Both the position numbers and the translations under genes were made by a program. This document shows positions 1 to 11,997 of a stretch of 64,000 bases of DNA, piece after piece; positions within the stretch are counted from its first letter, which is position 1; every line of letters starts with the position of its first letter. This stretch comes from Eleginops maclovinus (taxonomy: Eukaryota; Chordata; Actinopteri; Perciformes; Eleginopidae): assembly GCF_036324505.1 (NCBI RefSeq), contig NC_086367.1, forward strand, positions 24,167,078 to 24,231,077, given 5' to 3'. The notes below the pieces were generated by a model that saw only the letters and a program-made list of their open reading frames with translations, was not told the origin of the DNA and searched no databases.

Positions 1-74
1 CCAGATTTCACAGAGGTCATATTTCTGGTTGCAAGGGCGTAACTCCTCCATGATTTAGTTTCACACACAAACTT

Positions 75-107
<33 letters not shown>

Positions 108-235
108 GAGTGAACCCGTTATGACTCAACCCAAAGAAATAGGGTCACAGTATTATAAACAAAACTCCAAATTTAGTTTTTACACCCAGACTTCATTATC
201 TGTGTCTGAGAACACAGCCTCACTCTCAGACATGA

Positions 236-352
<117 letters not shown>

Positions 353-372
353 AGGAAATAGAAAAGTCTTAC

Positions 373-505
373 CTCGGCCATAAATCTCGATGCCTGAGTG
401 GAAGACTCCAATGCCCAGATTGGAAGTGTACTCGTTTATCCAGTACTGCAGAGAGAGAGAGATCAATATATATATTTGAATTGGATTATTTTAACAACAG
501 ATCTG

Positions 506-552
<47 letters not shown>

Positions 553-3157
553 CAGCGTGATGAACAGATCCCTGCCACACCCCAAGGAGGAAACATGTCC
601 AGCTCTTCGTCATTAATAATGAAGCATGTGTCTGAGCTCAGGCCCCCTCTCACTGTGAGTCCACAGAAATGCTCTCTACTGTTATCAGCCCTGGAGCTCT
701 CACACCAGGAACACTGATGGGAATGCTTTCACCAGGTGTCAGATTCCTGGGAATATCTACAGTATGCATGGATGTTCAAGAGGCCAAGGGGTCAAGTGTC
801 AGGGGCCGCCCCCCCAGGCATTTGCCTACTGAAATGTCACTCAGAGAGACAAGTATTAGACAGGAAGAGACATAAAACTAACAAAGACACAGAAAAGAAG
901 TACAGAGGGTTACCAGAGAAACCCCCTCTGGGAACATGATATAAAACATCATATTTTGAACAGTTTGCTTCCTGTAACATGTCTTCAGCAGCGAGATGTT
1001 AGCAGCTGTAAACATGGCCAAGATGATGTGCATGCTGACAGTGCTGCAGCGAGCCATGCAGGCAAATTGATTTCATACTGAAGACGATCAATCCCCCCCC
1101 CCCCCCCGCCCCATGATTCACTCTCCAGCGGATGTTAAAGCTTCTCTGTGTTTATTTCTCGGTAGAAGAAGTATTTAAGGCTGACTGATCACTTCCTGTC
1201 TCAGCAGAGACGCGGCGGAGCAGCTGCCACTCAGGGCCAGCAAGGGGAGAAGTACTCAGATACTTAAGGCAGTAAAAGTACTATTATTACGCAGTGAAAA
1301 TACTCCACTACCAGCAAACATCATGCATTCAAATCCAATCAAGTAGCCTATCAATGGCATTATTACTGTACGTTTTTAAACCAATCAATCAATCATTATT
1401 TATGTAATTTCCCGATGTTACAAGTGGCTCAGGGGTAATTATTTATTTTTATTTAGATGTTTATTGATCAGGAATAGATGCATTAAACATTATTTCATAT
1501 GAAATACAAAACAGATGTCATGCATACAAGTTTCTAGCCGAAGCTCATTTGCAACCCCTGTCCCTGGTTAGGCTTTTGCTATTCAAACAAAACAGTACAG
1601 AAACATTAACAAACAAAACATATAGACAGAGACAGAATCGATACATAAACAATAGTCAAAAACACAGAACATAAAGGGTAGGACACTAAACGAGTACAGT
1701 AGTAAAAGTCAATGTTCACTGGTCTGTTTCAGTTTCAGCCATTGTTTCACTCCGCTGTTAAAAGCCTTGAGCTCTGTCAATGTTTTTATTGCAGGTGGAA
1801 ATGTATTCCATAGGTTGGTACCTATTACTCTCCAAATGTTGTCCTGCGTTTCACTGTTCTACAATTATTGCTTGATACACTTCTAGTTCTAATTCCACTG
1901 TTTTGTTTGTTTACTAGTTGGCAGAATATTTCTGGAGCAAGGTTGTTCACACACTTGATTGTCTCATTATGAGGTTTCTGGATTCATCCCTGCTGCAATA
2001 ATGTTTATGTTGCATTTTACTGCTGTAGATGTGCTTGTTCTTATTATAAAAAACACACACAATTACTACAAACACGTGGTGATGTGCTTTAAATTGTGCA
2101 CTTCCTGCAGCTCTTGTGAAGATACTCTGTGTCTCTGCAGCCACATGTTGCACCATCATATTTACACTGCGGCTCAGGGAGAGAGCAGCCAGTGGTCTGA
2201 ATGAACAGCATTGTCCCTTATTGGTGTGTGTGTGTGTGTGTGTGTTTGTGTGTGTGCACATGTGTGTTATTGTATGTGTGCATCGTGAGCGCAGTAGGCA
2301 CAGTGACAGAGGGAAGCTGTTGTTTCAGAGGCATTAAGTTAGCCAGGCTTTTATCCAATCACTGAAGATGGATGAGACTGCTCACCAAACTCCATTCAAA
2401 AATCTGTCCATTTAAGGCGAGACATTACAAGGAAACATCTGTTTTCATGCACTGATCAATTTGGTCAAGTCTCCTTTCGAAATAGTGGAATGAAAAAATC
2501 CAAAATCCACATTCAGGAGTTTATTTGACTAACTTTGATTGTTTGTGTCTTTAGATTTCTCCTAAATGTACCAAAGGTTAGCAATACATATCTCATTTGC
2601 TTATTTATTCATAAAATGTCAGATACTTCAGTAGCACGTACACACACCAGACTCCAGTTTCATTCCTCTATTTTATAAGCTGTTTACACCATTCACACTC
2701 ACACACTCTATCACTGAAAACATGATTTTTGTCTTATTTATGGATAGATATCAACATTAAACTTCCCATTTCATTACTGTTTTTAAGACTATTTTTGTTT
2801 GTATTACAGATTTTCTGAAAGTCTTTATTTAGAAATGCAGAAGAGGCATTATCTAATGCTAACTTTTGGTGGATTTTGAGAAATCTGCAGACAAATAAAC
2901 TCCTACATTTTGGGTTTTGGTTCCTTTCCTTTCATTAGTCTGAAAGGAAACATTATATCGAAGCATAATAGCCAAAAACCTCAGATTTGGGCTCCTGAGA
3001 GTGCACTTATGGAACAGGTGCCTGCTATTCCTGGTGCTGCATTCGCTTCTTCTGCTGGTGTCAGGTTACAAAGAGCCAGAAACTGTAAATACAACGGAAT
3101 ATAAAAGTAATTTCTTACCATATTATAAACGTTCAGGATGACAGGTTCATTAGCCAT
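373..3157 (-). CDS. desi2: desi2, PPPDE-family deubiquitinase/deSUMOylase-like peptidase, 5' part only
   Basis: Two coding exons read on the minus strand. Exon 1 (3119-3157) starts at ATG and encodes [13 protein letters not shown], followed by gtaaga. Exon 2 (373-445) follows a tgcag acceptor, encodes [18 protein letters not shown] and onward to IYGR, and ends in phase 1 at gtaaga. This matches the N-terminus of DESI2 (PPPDE1), whose next residues would be EFAYGG. PPPDE proteases use a His-Cys dyad. The His of the GVFHSG motif is present here; the Cys exon (NCNHFS in the family) must lie beyond the left edge, so activity cannot be judged. DESI1 was considered, but its N-terminus is quite different. 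The intron of about 2.7 kb holds microsatellites and repeat debris. Identification is strong and the gene is truncated by the window edge, not broken. Confidence 0.9.
507..549. repeat. (TG)n microsatellite
   Basis: About 43 bp of pure TG, some 60 bp upstream (on the sense strand) of the desi2 exon 2 acceptor, so this exon is bracketed by dinucleotide repeats on both sides. Confidence 0.95.
1440..1960. mobile_element. Probable LINE 3'-region fragment (weak)
   Basis: An AT-rich block in the desi2 intron with phrases typical of the degraded 3' regions of fish non-LTR retrotransposons, such as a stretch reading attccataggttggtacc. No intact reverse-transcriptase reading frame is visible. The call rests on recall of repeat style only; a Dfam/RepBase search would settle it. 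The rest of the 446-3118 intron shows microsatellites, a poly-C tract near 1090-1108 and one dispersed repeat (2740-2900), and no other gene. Confidence 0.3.
2223..2258. repeat. (TG)n microsatellite
   Basis: Short TG tract with a TTTG interruption inside the desi2 intron. Confidence 0.9.
2740..2900. repeat. Dispersed repeat, copy 1 of 2
   Basis: This stretch resembles 20240-20400 in the first gmfb AT-AC intron region. Both contain aaacttccc(c)atttcat-like text followed about 90 bp later by taacttttggtg and agaaatctgcag. Similar order and spacing in two unrelated introns indicate a dispersed element of unknown family. Confidence 0.55.
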
Positions 3158-3379
3158 GGTTTAAACCTGAGCTGGAAGAGTTCCCCCCCCCCCCTCCTCC
3201 TTCTCTGGTTGTCAGGACTTCCAGGGATGGAGGCTGATCATTCCCCCGCAGGGTGGCTGGAAAAAGCGATTAAAGCAAGGAAAATGTCCCCCAAAACTAC
3301 ATTCAATTCTGTATAAGATGTATAAGCGAAATTAAAGCAACCACAGCAGCTCAGAATATAATTTTAAACGCTTTAGAGG

Positions 3380-3620
3380 AGATTAAATGATCCACGATAA
3401 GGGCCTACAGGAGCGGGGATCACGGTCATCCCGGGCGGGAAAAGGCGACATCTGGGGCGGGGAGATGTCGACGATGGAGGCGGAGTGCGGGTCATTTTCT
3501 CCCCGGGGATGGTGGGAGAGGACCGTGTTAGTAACAGCAGCATCCCCGGCCGCTGCGGGTCCGGATCCAGCCTCCAGTCCTCGGCATGACTCCTCCAACA
3601 CGGAACCGTTTTAGTCTCAA
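3380..3620 (-). promoter_or_regulatory. CpG-rich promoter / 5' UTR region of desi2
   Basis: A GC- and CpG-dense stretch (cgggcgg, ggggcgggg and ccgcggg-like words) directly upstream of the desi2 start codon on the minus strand, in otherwise AT-rich surroundings. This is what a vertebrate CpG-island promoter looks like. The open frames seen on both strands here fit no recognisable protein and I take them as by-products of high GC. Confidence 0.6.
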
Positions 3621-3943
3621 CAGCCGTTATTTGAAATGAAGTTTATGCCGAGATCCATCATCCGTGCTGCGCGGCTGTTCTCCAGCTCTGACCCCCCCCT
3701 CCCTCTCTCCTGGTGGGGATTACATCATATCTGCCTCCGAGGCAACATCCTCCGACAGCTGATGGAGACAGAGATGCTGCTGGTGGGTGAACAGGACCAC
3801 CTTTTATTACTCAAACACCATTTCTGTCAACCAGAGTCAAGACAAAAAGCGCCTAATTTAACCCCTGTAGGGTATTTCTGATGCACGAGAACCAACCGTT
3901 AAAAACCGTTAGAATTCAAAAATCACACTTTCTAACAACTGGT

Positions 3944-4283
3944 CGCCAGTTATTACGTTTATATAAACATTGTAGGTTAAAAATATGAATTTACGTTATC
4001 CCTCCAACATATTACACCAATAAAAAGCAGTATTATATATTATGGTTAAAATTCAAATTGAGTCAGAAAGGAGTTTTTGTCGCACGTCTTTTATTTTGAA
4101 GGTAAACTGACAACCAGTTATAACGTTTCAAAATAAAGTGTAGGGTTATAACATTAATTAACGCTATCCCTCCCAATATGTCATACAAATAAAGAGTAGT
4201 ATTATAAATATCCTAATATTTAATCGTCAGAAAGGAGTTTTTGTCGCACTAGTATTCACTTTTATTTTGAAAGGTAAAATAAC
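3944..4283. repeat. Diverged tandem duplication, two units of about 165 bp
   Basis: Two neighbouring blocks share, in the same order, ttacgtt/ttaacgctatccctcc, a run of about 10 bp ending in taaa-ag-agtattata, gtcagaaaggagtttttgtcgcac and ttttattttgaaggtaaa. The copies start near 3944 and 4113. They lie between desi2 and synj2bp. Function unknown. Confidence 0.7.
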
Positions 4284-5667
4284 ATCCGGTATTATGCTAA
4301 CGTTAGCTACCTTTATACATTTAGCTTTCTCCAAATCCTCCATTAAATCAGATACATCTAATAAACTTGTTTTTTGAAACTATTTTTTAAGATGTATTAA
4401 GGTAACATTTTGCCTTATAATTACAATTAAGAGAAAACATACTTATTTCACAATTATTTAGTTACTCACTTTGAAAAAACAACAACAATTAAGCCAAAAA
4501 CAGGTGAATTCAACATGAATTTTAATACAGTAAGTTCCTTAGATGGTAATCACAATATTTTGCATAATTTATTCATTAGTGCTTCTGATCTGTGTTTTTT
4601 TTCTGGCATAATGCACATATTCACAACCCCACTCAGCAGAGCGACATGAAATGTATTTACAGACAACAGGAGACATAAAACTTGGTCATTCACTCATTCA
4701 TCTATTCTATGTAAGATACTGCAGGAGCTCCATGATTGTGGCTAGTGCAAAAAAACATTTGAATTGTTGACAGCAACTCTTTAAAAACTCTGCTTTACGT
4801 TGAACTGCTCTCAGCATCGAGCGGTCCATCCTTCACACGATGATCCTCCATCACAACAGATTATAATAAGCGTTATAATTTTAATTTAAGGAATGATTTG
4901 TTTCTTATGTAGAGATTTGATGGTTCACCCTGAGTGACCGTGTGACACTTATACCTATGAACTCTCAACGTGAAAATACCTGGTGATACGTTGCTTTACG
5001 GGATAAATCTGGTGATAATGTATATATTTTTCTCACTGAATACCAACAATAAAGTGATTTTACTAAGATATAATGGCTGATATATTGTATTGCTCCGTGC
5101 CATAGAGTGTTTACGTCTTTTTAAGAATCATTCCTGCCCCTTTATGGATGTACATTTTCATTTTCATTACGGTTTTCGGAATAGACTGAAAGAAAAAGGC
5201 ACCGAAGTCCATTTCAATTCATAGCATTAACTGCAGGCTTCTTTTTTTTAACTCGTCCCATGATTCTGTGCAACAGTGCAAGATGAAAACCACCATTTTT
5301 CACCCAAACAAACTGAAAGTAAAGCTTAGATATTTGTCTTTCAGTTTGTAAAAGGACCCCAAAGCGTGAGGATTTATATTTTTTTGCATAAACTGTTTCT
5401 GTGTACGGCGGCCGTGTGTTCTGCCTGAGCTCAGCCCGGCAGCGGGAATGCTTTTCCTTCCTCTGCTCCTCACAATCACTATTTAGAGTTACTTCTGCTT
5501 GCATAGGGCAGCCTGGGAAGAAGCTACCATCTCTTTAAACACGTGGAGAAACTCCAGCAGCTGCTAATCAGAAACAAAAAAACAACAGAGTTTGTTCCCT
5601 CGTTCTTTTCTTTGGCCTCTAGCAACGTTTTTTGATCTTAAAAAAAGGATTTATTCTACAGGCTGTG
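4284..5667. other. Intergenic, desi2 to synj2bp 3' side
   Basis: AT-rich with no coding exon that I can support. Part of it must be the synj2bp 3' UTR, which runs leftward from 5667, but I could not choose a convincing poly(A) signal. A minus-strand AATAAA at 5650-5655 is only 12 nt past the stop and another lies near 4568. Confidence 0.5.
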
Positions 5668-8600
5668 TTAAAAGTGCCTCCTTTGGTGCCGCATGTAAAT
5701 GAAAGCACAGAAGGCTGCGGCTCCGGCCAGGGCCACCAGGATCCCCAGAGCTGAGAGCGGGGCGTTGTGATCGGGTCCGGAGCCCAGCGGTCCGTTTGAG
5801 TGATGGGGCTGCAGGAAACACAGACAGAAAAAGTATTAGAGCTGCATCACTGAGGGTATTTATACACAGATGCACCTGGTACTACCGGACAGGATAGAAC
5901 ATGTTTTAGGGGATCAAACAGACAGAATTGGTAGACTTTTCTGTAATATTTTGATTGGAGGTTTACATGACAGTGTGGGGGTTTTATATGTTGATAAATG
6001 TTGAAAATCCTAGCATTGCATGGAGAACAGTTTGTCTGAAAGTGTGCTAGAGAGAAAAGTATGGACATGTTAATTCAGTATTTAAATCAACTCAGAGGAA
6101 AATAAAACCCTTTCCCCCCAACGGGTTGTTTTGCTGTGTTGTCTGAAGGCTCAAAATGAACTTCAAAAAGTTATTAATATTTAGTGAAGCTTGTAAACAT
6201 TCCCTACAGAGCAATGTCAAACTGCCATTTCATTTAGCTATGATTTGATTTATATTAAAGTAGGACGCTTATTGTTTTTGGGATATTTGTGAATTCCAAT
6301 TTCTGGCAAAACTAATCAAACACAAGAAGCATTGATGTCATATGAAATAGCATCTACCTTTAGTAATTCATCCAAACACTATCCTCCCCCTGCTCTGAGT
6401 GTATTCATATATTTGTTAAAGGTGTGACGGCTGAGAACAAATATCAGGCAGCGTTTGAAGTAGGAAACAACAACTGCCAGAACTCTCCGTATCAACATGA
6501 GTTTCAACAAATCGTTTTCACATTCAGAGTTCCTACGGAGGATCAAAAAAACTAAAAGATTCTAAAACTTTCTCTGCGCAGGACATGATGCTCACTCAAC
6601 AGCCTACAGGCGTGTAACAATGGTCTGTGTTGAAGCGCGAGCACCGTGTTTACATCAACGGTTGTTGGTGTAAAAGTATTAATGTGTGCGTGGTGACGGA
6701 GACAGCTCAGAGGACACCTGCAGCTTGTGAGAGTGTGTTTCAGTACCATTTAAGTGTTGTATGCTGCACTATTTGGGCTGTTTTTTATGTTGCCAAAGAC
6801 ACACTTTCCATTGTTGCGAAACAAAGACAAGCACCTGGGGCCTCATTTATAAATGTGGCGTACGCCCAAAAGATGGCGGATGTGAATTTCTAAGCAATCT
6901 TTGCGATTTATAAAAAACAAACTTGGCGGGAAATGTGCGCTCCTCCACGCACACTCTGACCCATGCGTACGCACAGAAACGGGAGAGATGAGAACCTGCG
7001 ACACCGTTTGCAGAAGGAAGAATGGAGGTGAAATAACACCATCTAAATATTACCTCTCATGTTTCAGAATTCATCTGCAAAATGAACAAACGCCTGTTTG
7101 AGAGTCCTGAGTGCACACAGAAACAGAACTTTGAGAAATAAATGAGTACGGATATGTTATTGAACCCCCCCCCGAAGATGTTCTTACATGTTATGAAAGG
7201 TGTTCTCATAAATGATGCGTCAACAGAAAGACAGAACTACGTTTAACCTGACCCTGTTTTGTTCACGATGCATGGTTTCACTACACACAGTCCTTATGTT
7301 GAAAATGTGTTTGAACTGGTCAGCATGTTAGACCTTTGTTTATTTCCTATAACTGGTTGATCGAGTTGCTTCGGGTGGGTGGGGGTGGGGGTGGGGGTGG
7401 GCCACCAGATAAACAGAAACCTCTTTTGTAAGTCCAGCTGTTTGAACATGTGCAAACAGCTGGACTGTTCTTGGTTTAATATCATTTCTAAAAAGGAAAG
7501 AAGAGTACCTTACATCTGAGAGCCAGACGCTCAGGTGTAACCCCCCTCTCCCCCCCAGTCATGATTCCGGAGGGAGTCACCGATCATTTCTGACAGCTTC
7601 TTATGAAGGGGGTGCGTCCCTGTCCCGGCCCGTGGCACACACACTCTGCCTGTGTGAGGCTGTGTGTGTAACTCTTTCGGACTGCATATTTAGTTATTTT
7701 GGTGACGATCCGACTTTCTGAGGCCGCAGCGTTCACAGAGAGCTCCACGTGCTGCTGCTCTTTGTTATCTTCAAACCGCGTCCACCAAACAATATGATTC
7801 ACTGCACCCCCCCAACAAGAACCAAAATCTCACTCGGTATGAAATGGTTTTTTTAGCTGCTCTGTCTGTCTAAATGAATATTCATACGGGGCGTTTCTTT
7901 GACTATTTATAGGCAAATCTGGGCGTTTCGTGAAGTCCGCGAAAAACTGCGCTGCATTTCCAGTTGATCGTGAATTTTAAAGGGGAACCGGCGTAGGACG
8001 AGCGTGCGCAGTGTTTCATAAATTGGAATATTTTTGTGCGTATTTATTTGCTTTGTCCTACATACGCCACCTTCCCACGTGAATCCTTAGAAAAGTTTTA
8101 TAAATGAGGCCGCTGAACACAAAGGAAGAGGTCGGCTTGAAGGAGAGTCAGAAATCCTCACCTTTTTCAGAATCAACAGCTGCACGTCCTCTCCGGACGT
8201 CCTGAACAGATCCACCGTGGCTTTATGTGTCAGACCCTCCAGCTTCACCCCGTTTATCTGCAAACACACAAACAGTTTTCCTTCTTTATCACCTTTAATC
8301 AAATGACTACAACTCCAGTAAAGACACCTCCTTTATACTTCTACTCCACTACACATGGACAGCCAGATGTGTTCGCTTTAGTCCACTACATTTATCCGAC
8401 AGATTTGTGAATGCATGACCTTAACTAGGAACAGAATATTCCTACAATTGGAAGTATTATCCGTGTCTCACCTCCAGGATCTTGTCCCCCTCCTGGAGTC
8501 GTCCGTCCAAACCAGCTGCTCCATCTTCTTTAATTTTGGACACGTATATCCCAGTGTCATTCAGCACATACTGCTGATCCACACCCCCCACTATATTGAA

Positions 8601-10801
8601 TCCCAAGCCTATAAAAACAACAGCAAAAACACACATTACACGAGATAGAGGATTGAAGTATCTGGATGAAAGTTGCTGATTCAATCAGGACATTTATCTC
8701 AGTGGATCAAAGTGCACGAGGCTTCACTGCAGCCCTCTGAGATAACACTTCACTACATTACATCATTCAATCAAATACTCTCACCTGAAGGCAGACACCA
8801 AGTACATTTACTCAAGTCCTGTACTTCAGTACAGTTCTGAGGTACTTGTTCTTAACTTGAGTATTTCCATTTAATGCTACTTTGTATTTTACTCCACTAC
8901 ATTTATTTAACCCCTGTAGTTGCTAGGCAGACCTGGATTAATGATGGTAAATATAATGAACCCTTAAATCAGACTGCACCTTTACCAGCTCTGAGAACAC
9001 TTTAATGATCAATCATTATAAAACAGATCAGAGATATTATTCTGAAATGGACCAATCAGACAATGACTACTTTTACTGTCACTACTTTAAGTACATTTAG
9101 AGGAGAGTACTTTCTACTTTCACTGGAGGAACATTTAGAATACTTTTACTGTGACAGAGTATTCCTACACTCTGGTACTTCTACTTTACTCAAGTACAAG
9201 ACCTGAGTACTTCTACTTTACTCAAGTACAAGATCTGAGTACTTCTGCTTTACTCAAGTACAAGATCTGAGTACTTCAACTTTACTCAAGTACAAGATCT
9301 GAGTACTTCTGCTTTACTCAAGTACAAGATCTGAGTACTTCTACTTTACTCAAGTACAAGACCTGAGTACTTCTACTTTACTCAAGTACAAGATCTGAGT
9401 ACTTCTACTTTACTCAAGTACAAGACCTGAGTACTTCTACTTTACTCAAGTACAAGATCTGAGTACTTCTACTTTACTCAAGTACAAGACCTGAGTACTT
9501 CTACTTTACTCAAGTACAAGATCTGAGTACTTCTACTTTACTCAAGTACAAGATCTGAGTACTTCTACTTTACTCAAGTACAAGATCTGAGTACTTCTAC
9601 TTTACTCAAGTACAAGATCTGAGTACTTCTACTTTACTCAAGTACAAGATCTGAGTACTTCTACTTTACTCAAGTACAAGATCTGAGTACTTCTACTTTA
9701 CTCAAGTACAAGATCTGAGTACTTCTACTTTACTCAAGTACAAGATCTGAGTACTTCTACTTTACTCAAGTACAAGATCTGAGTACTTCTACTTTACTCA
9801 AGTACAAGATCTGAGTACTTCTACTTTACTCAACTACAAGATCTGAGTACTTCTACTTTACTCAAGTACAAGATCTGAGTACTTCTACTTTACTCAAGTA
9901 CAAGACCTGAGTACTTCTACTTTACTCAAGACCTGAGTACTTCTACTTTACTCAAGTACAAGATCTGAGTACTTCTACTTTACTCAAATACAAGATCTGA
10001 GTACTTCCACTTTACTCAAGAACAAGATCTGAGTACTTCTCCTTTACTCAAGTACAAGACCTGAGTACTTCTACTTTACTCAAGTACAAGATCTGAGTAC
10101 TTCTACTTTACTCAAGTACAAGACCTGAGTACTTCTACTTTACTCAAGTACAAGATCTGAGTACTTCTACTTTACTCAAGTACAAGACCTGAGTACTTCT
10201 ACTTTACTCAAGTACAAGATCTGAGTACTTCTACTTTAACTCAAGTACAATATCTGAGTACTTCTACTTTACTAAAGTACAAGACCTGAGTACTTCTACT
10301 TTTACTAAAGTACAAGATCTGACTACTTGTACTTTTACTAAAGTACAAGATCTGACTACTTCTACTTTTACTCAAGAACAAGATCTGAGTACTTCTACTT
10401 TACTCAAGTACAAGACCTGAGTACTTCTACTTCAGGTTTCTAAATAACTTTGAATGGAGAAACTGTCAGTTAGCATCAGGCCCACAAAAGTGCTACTTTT
10501 AGTGATTAAAACAGCCCTTAAGTCCTTATTTATTTAATTAAACTAACACATAAGAACTCAACTAGCTTCATGAACCTCATTCCAACAGTTTTGATACTCT
10601 ATATCACATATTCTCATTAGGTTTCGTTAAGTCTTAGTCGCACATTAGCTGCTAGCTCCACTGTTTGACAGCGTTGATTTTTAGCTGCTACGTAGCTAAC
10701 ATGCTAAATGTGCGTCAGACTATTCATTCCGTGTTCTTCTCACCTGCAGAGCCTCGCTTCAGCTTTATGTCCAACATCTTGGAGGACAGGGAGCCGTTCA
10801 T
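5668..10801 (-). CDS. synj2bp: synj2bp, synaptojanin-2-binding protein (OMP25), mitochondrial outer-membrane PDZ protein
   Basis: Four coding exons on the minus strand: 10744-10801 (58 nt, [20 protein letters not shown]), 8472-8608 (137 nt), 8162-8257 (96 nt) and 5668-5808 (141 nt with TAA). All junctions are GT-AG, and the lengths sum to 432 nt, giving 143 aa (human 145). Residues about 11-96 form a PDZ domain whose carboxylate-binding loop reads GLGFNIVGG, followed by DTGIYVSKI and LQEGDKILE. Residues about 110-135 form a C-terminal transmembrane segment ([19 protein letters not shown]) with a basic tail RHQRRHF, typical of a tail anchor in the mitochondrial outer membrane. In the family the PDZ domain binds synaptojanin-2 and other C-termini at mitochondria. 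Intron 3 holds a MITE only 50 bp from exon 3, and intron 1 holds a large minisatellite. High confidence. Confidence 0.96.
6838..8112. mobile_element. 1275-bp non-autonomous DNA element (PIF/Harbinger-like MITE)
   Basis: The ends are imperfect terminal inverted repeats: GGGCCTCATTTATAAA at 6838 and TTTATAAATGAGGCCG ending at 8112. Subterminal regions on both sides are rich in gcgtacgc/gcgcacg words. CTG lies directly outside each end (6835-6837 and 8113-8115), consistent with a 3-bp target duplication as used by PIF/Harbinger transposases. No transposase frame is present. It contains a short (GGGGGT)n-type tract at about 7374-7402. It sits in synj2bp intron 3 and ends 49 bp from exon 3. The superfamily assignment is inference. 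Confidence 0.7.
8795..10435. repeat. Dispersed 'aagtac' element with a 32-bp minisatellite of about 39 copies
   Basis: The part from 8795 to 9170 is a dispersed element also found at 26325-26945. From about 9170 to 10435 the end of that element is amplified as a 32-bp tandem unit containing tactcaagtacaag, agatctga (or agacctga) and gtacttctac. Most copies differ at only one C/T position in agaYctga; the right end is more degenerate. Each unit has inverted arms aagtac and gtactt around a short loop. In synj2bp intron 1. Confidence 0.93.
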
Positions 10802-10960
10802 GTTTTCAAAGACAGCAGACAGATGTTTAACAAGAAGAAGAAGGGACACACTATTTATCTGAAGGTGAACTCATTGAGGAGTTTCGCTTTCTTCCTCCGA
10901 CTGATGTGCTGCCGCCTGTCGGACAGAGGCGGAACCTTTGAATCACAGAGCTGGAAAACA
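10802..10960 (-). promoter_or_regulatory. 5' UTR / proximal promoter area of synj2bp (inferred)
   Basis: Sequence immediately upstream of the synj2bp start codon on the minus strand. It is only moderately CpG-containing, and I see no clear TATA box. Assigned by position only. Confidence 0.35.
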
Positions 10961-11019
10961 TTGATCCTTCACTTGAGTAAAAGGCAAGGACCTGTAAACA
11001 TATGAAGAATACAAATCCT

Positions 11020-11900
11020 TTTAAAAAGTCAGAAATCTAAAAAGTCTGAATTCTCAAGTCCATTTTTCCAAGTCCAGAGAAATCAGAATTTTAATAAAAA
11101 TAGTCACATTTTTATTCAAAAAAGCGAGTATAAAAAATGTCAAAATTCTAAAAAAAGTCTGAATTCTAAAAAGAAGTCAAAATACAGAAGAATTCGAATT
11201 TTGAAAAAAAGTGATGATTTTGGAAAAATAATCGTACTTCGAAAGTCGAGATTTCTAAAAAAAAGTCAGAAATTTGAAAAAGAAAGTCAGATCTTTTAGG
11301 AAAAAATGATAATACTGAAGAAAAAGTCAATTTGGAAAAATAATCTGAAGTTTAAAAAGAAAGTCAAAACGGAAAGGAGATCATTAGGGCCACACGAATA
11401 AGTTAGAATAATGAGGAATAGTGGGGCATTCAAAAAAATCGAATTTAGAAAAGTCAGATTTTTTAGGAAAAAGTGACTTTTTTATTTTGACATTTTTTAA
11501 ATCTTTTAAAATTCTCTTTTTCTCCCAATTTGTTTTCCTTTTGATTTTCTTATCAAACTCCAGATTTTTTTCCCTCAAAATTTTGACTTACCGCTTTTTT
11601 CCTAAAACATCTGACCTTTTTTTATTTCTGATCATTTTTCTTAAAGTCGCCTTCTAGGAAAAAAGTGATCATTTTAATAAGATGATTGGGAGCACATGAA
11701 GTATTAGTTAGAATAATGAAAAATAGTGGGACATTTTTAAAAGTCGAAATTCTGAAAAACAAATCTGAATTTGAAAAAAAGTTTAAATAAAAATCTAAAT
11801 CTGAAAAAGTTAGAATTCTGAAAAAGTTAGAATTCTGAATAAAAGTCAAAGAAAGAGTGAGAATTATTTAAAAAGCCAGAATCTAAAAAGGTATTCTGAA
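11020..11900. repeat. Degenerate low-complexity repeat of 'aaaaagtcagaattctga' type
   Basis: Nearly 900 bp composed of variants of aaaaagtcagaattctgaaa, partly in the reverse sense around 11480-11660 (ttttgactttttt, ttttcc). No protein is supported; open frames here are repeat translations. Similar but shorter stretches occur at 43530-43800 and 47530-47900. Lies between synj2bp and lgals3. Confidence 0.75.
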
Positions 11901-11991
11901 GTCAGAAAGTCCAGAGAATGAAATATCAATGAGAATCGTTTAATGCACAGAATCAAACCCTTATAGAAACATTCAAACAGGGAAACTCTTA

Positions 11992-11997
11992 TTTATT
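11992..11997 (-). terminator. Candidate poly(A) signal of lgals3
   Basis: AATAAA on the minus strand about 1.2 kb past the lgals3 stop codon, the first good hexamer I found in a 3' UTR-like stretch. The region 11998-13180 shows no coding exon and would be the 3' UTR. Alternatives cannot be excluded without transcripts. Confidence 0.35.

Noticed and set aside
3383..3614. Open frames upstream of desi2
   Set aside because: They are GC-rich promoter sequence, open on both strands, with no family match.
9170..10435. CRISPR-like regularity of 32-bp direct repeats
   Set aside because: The units are contiguous with no unique spacers, there are no cas genes, and the genome is vertebrate; it is a minisatellite.
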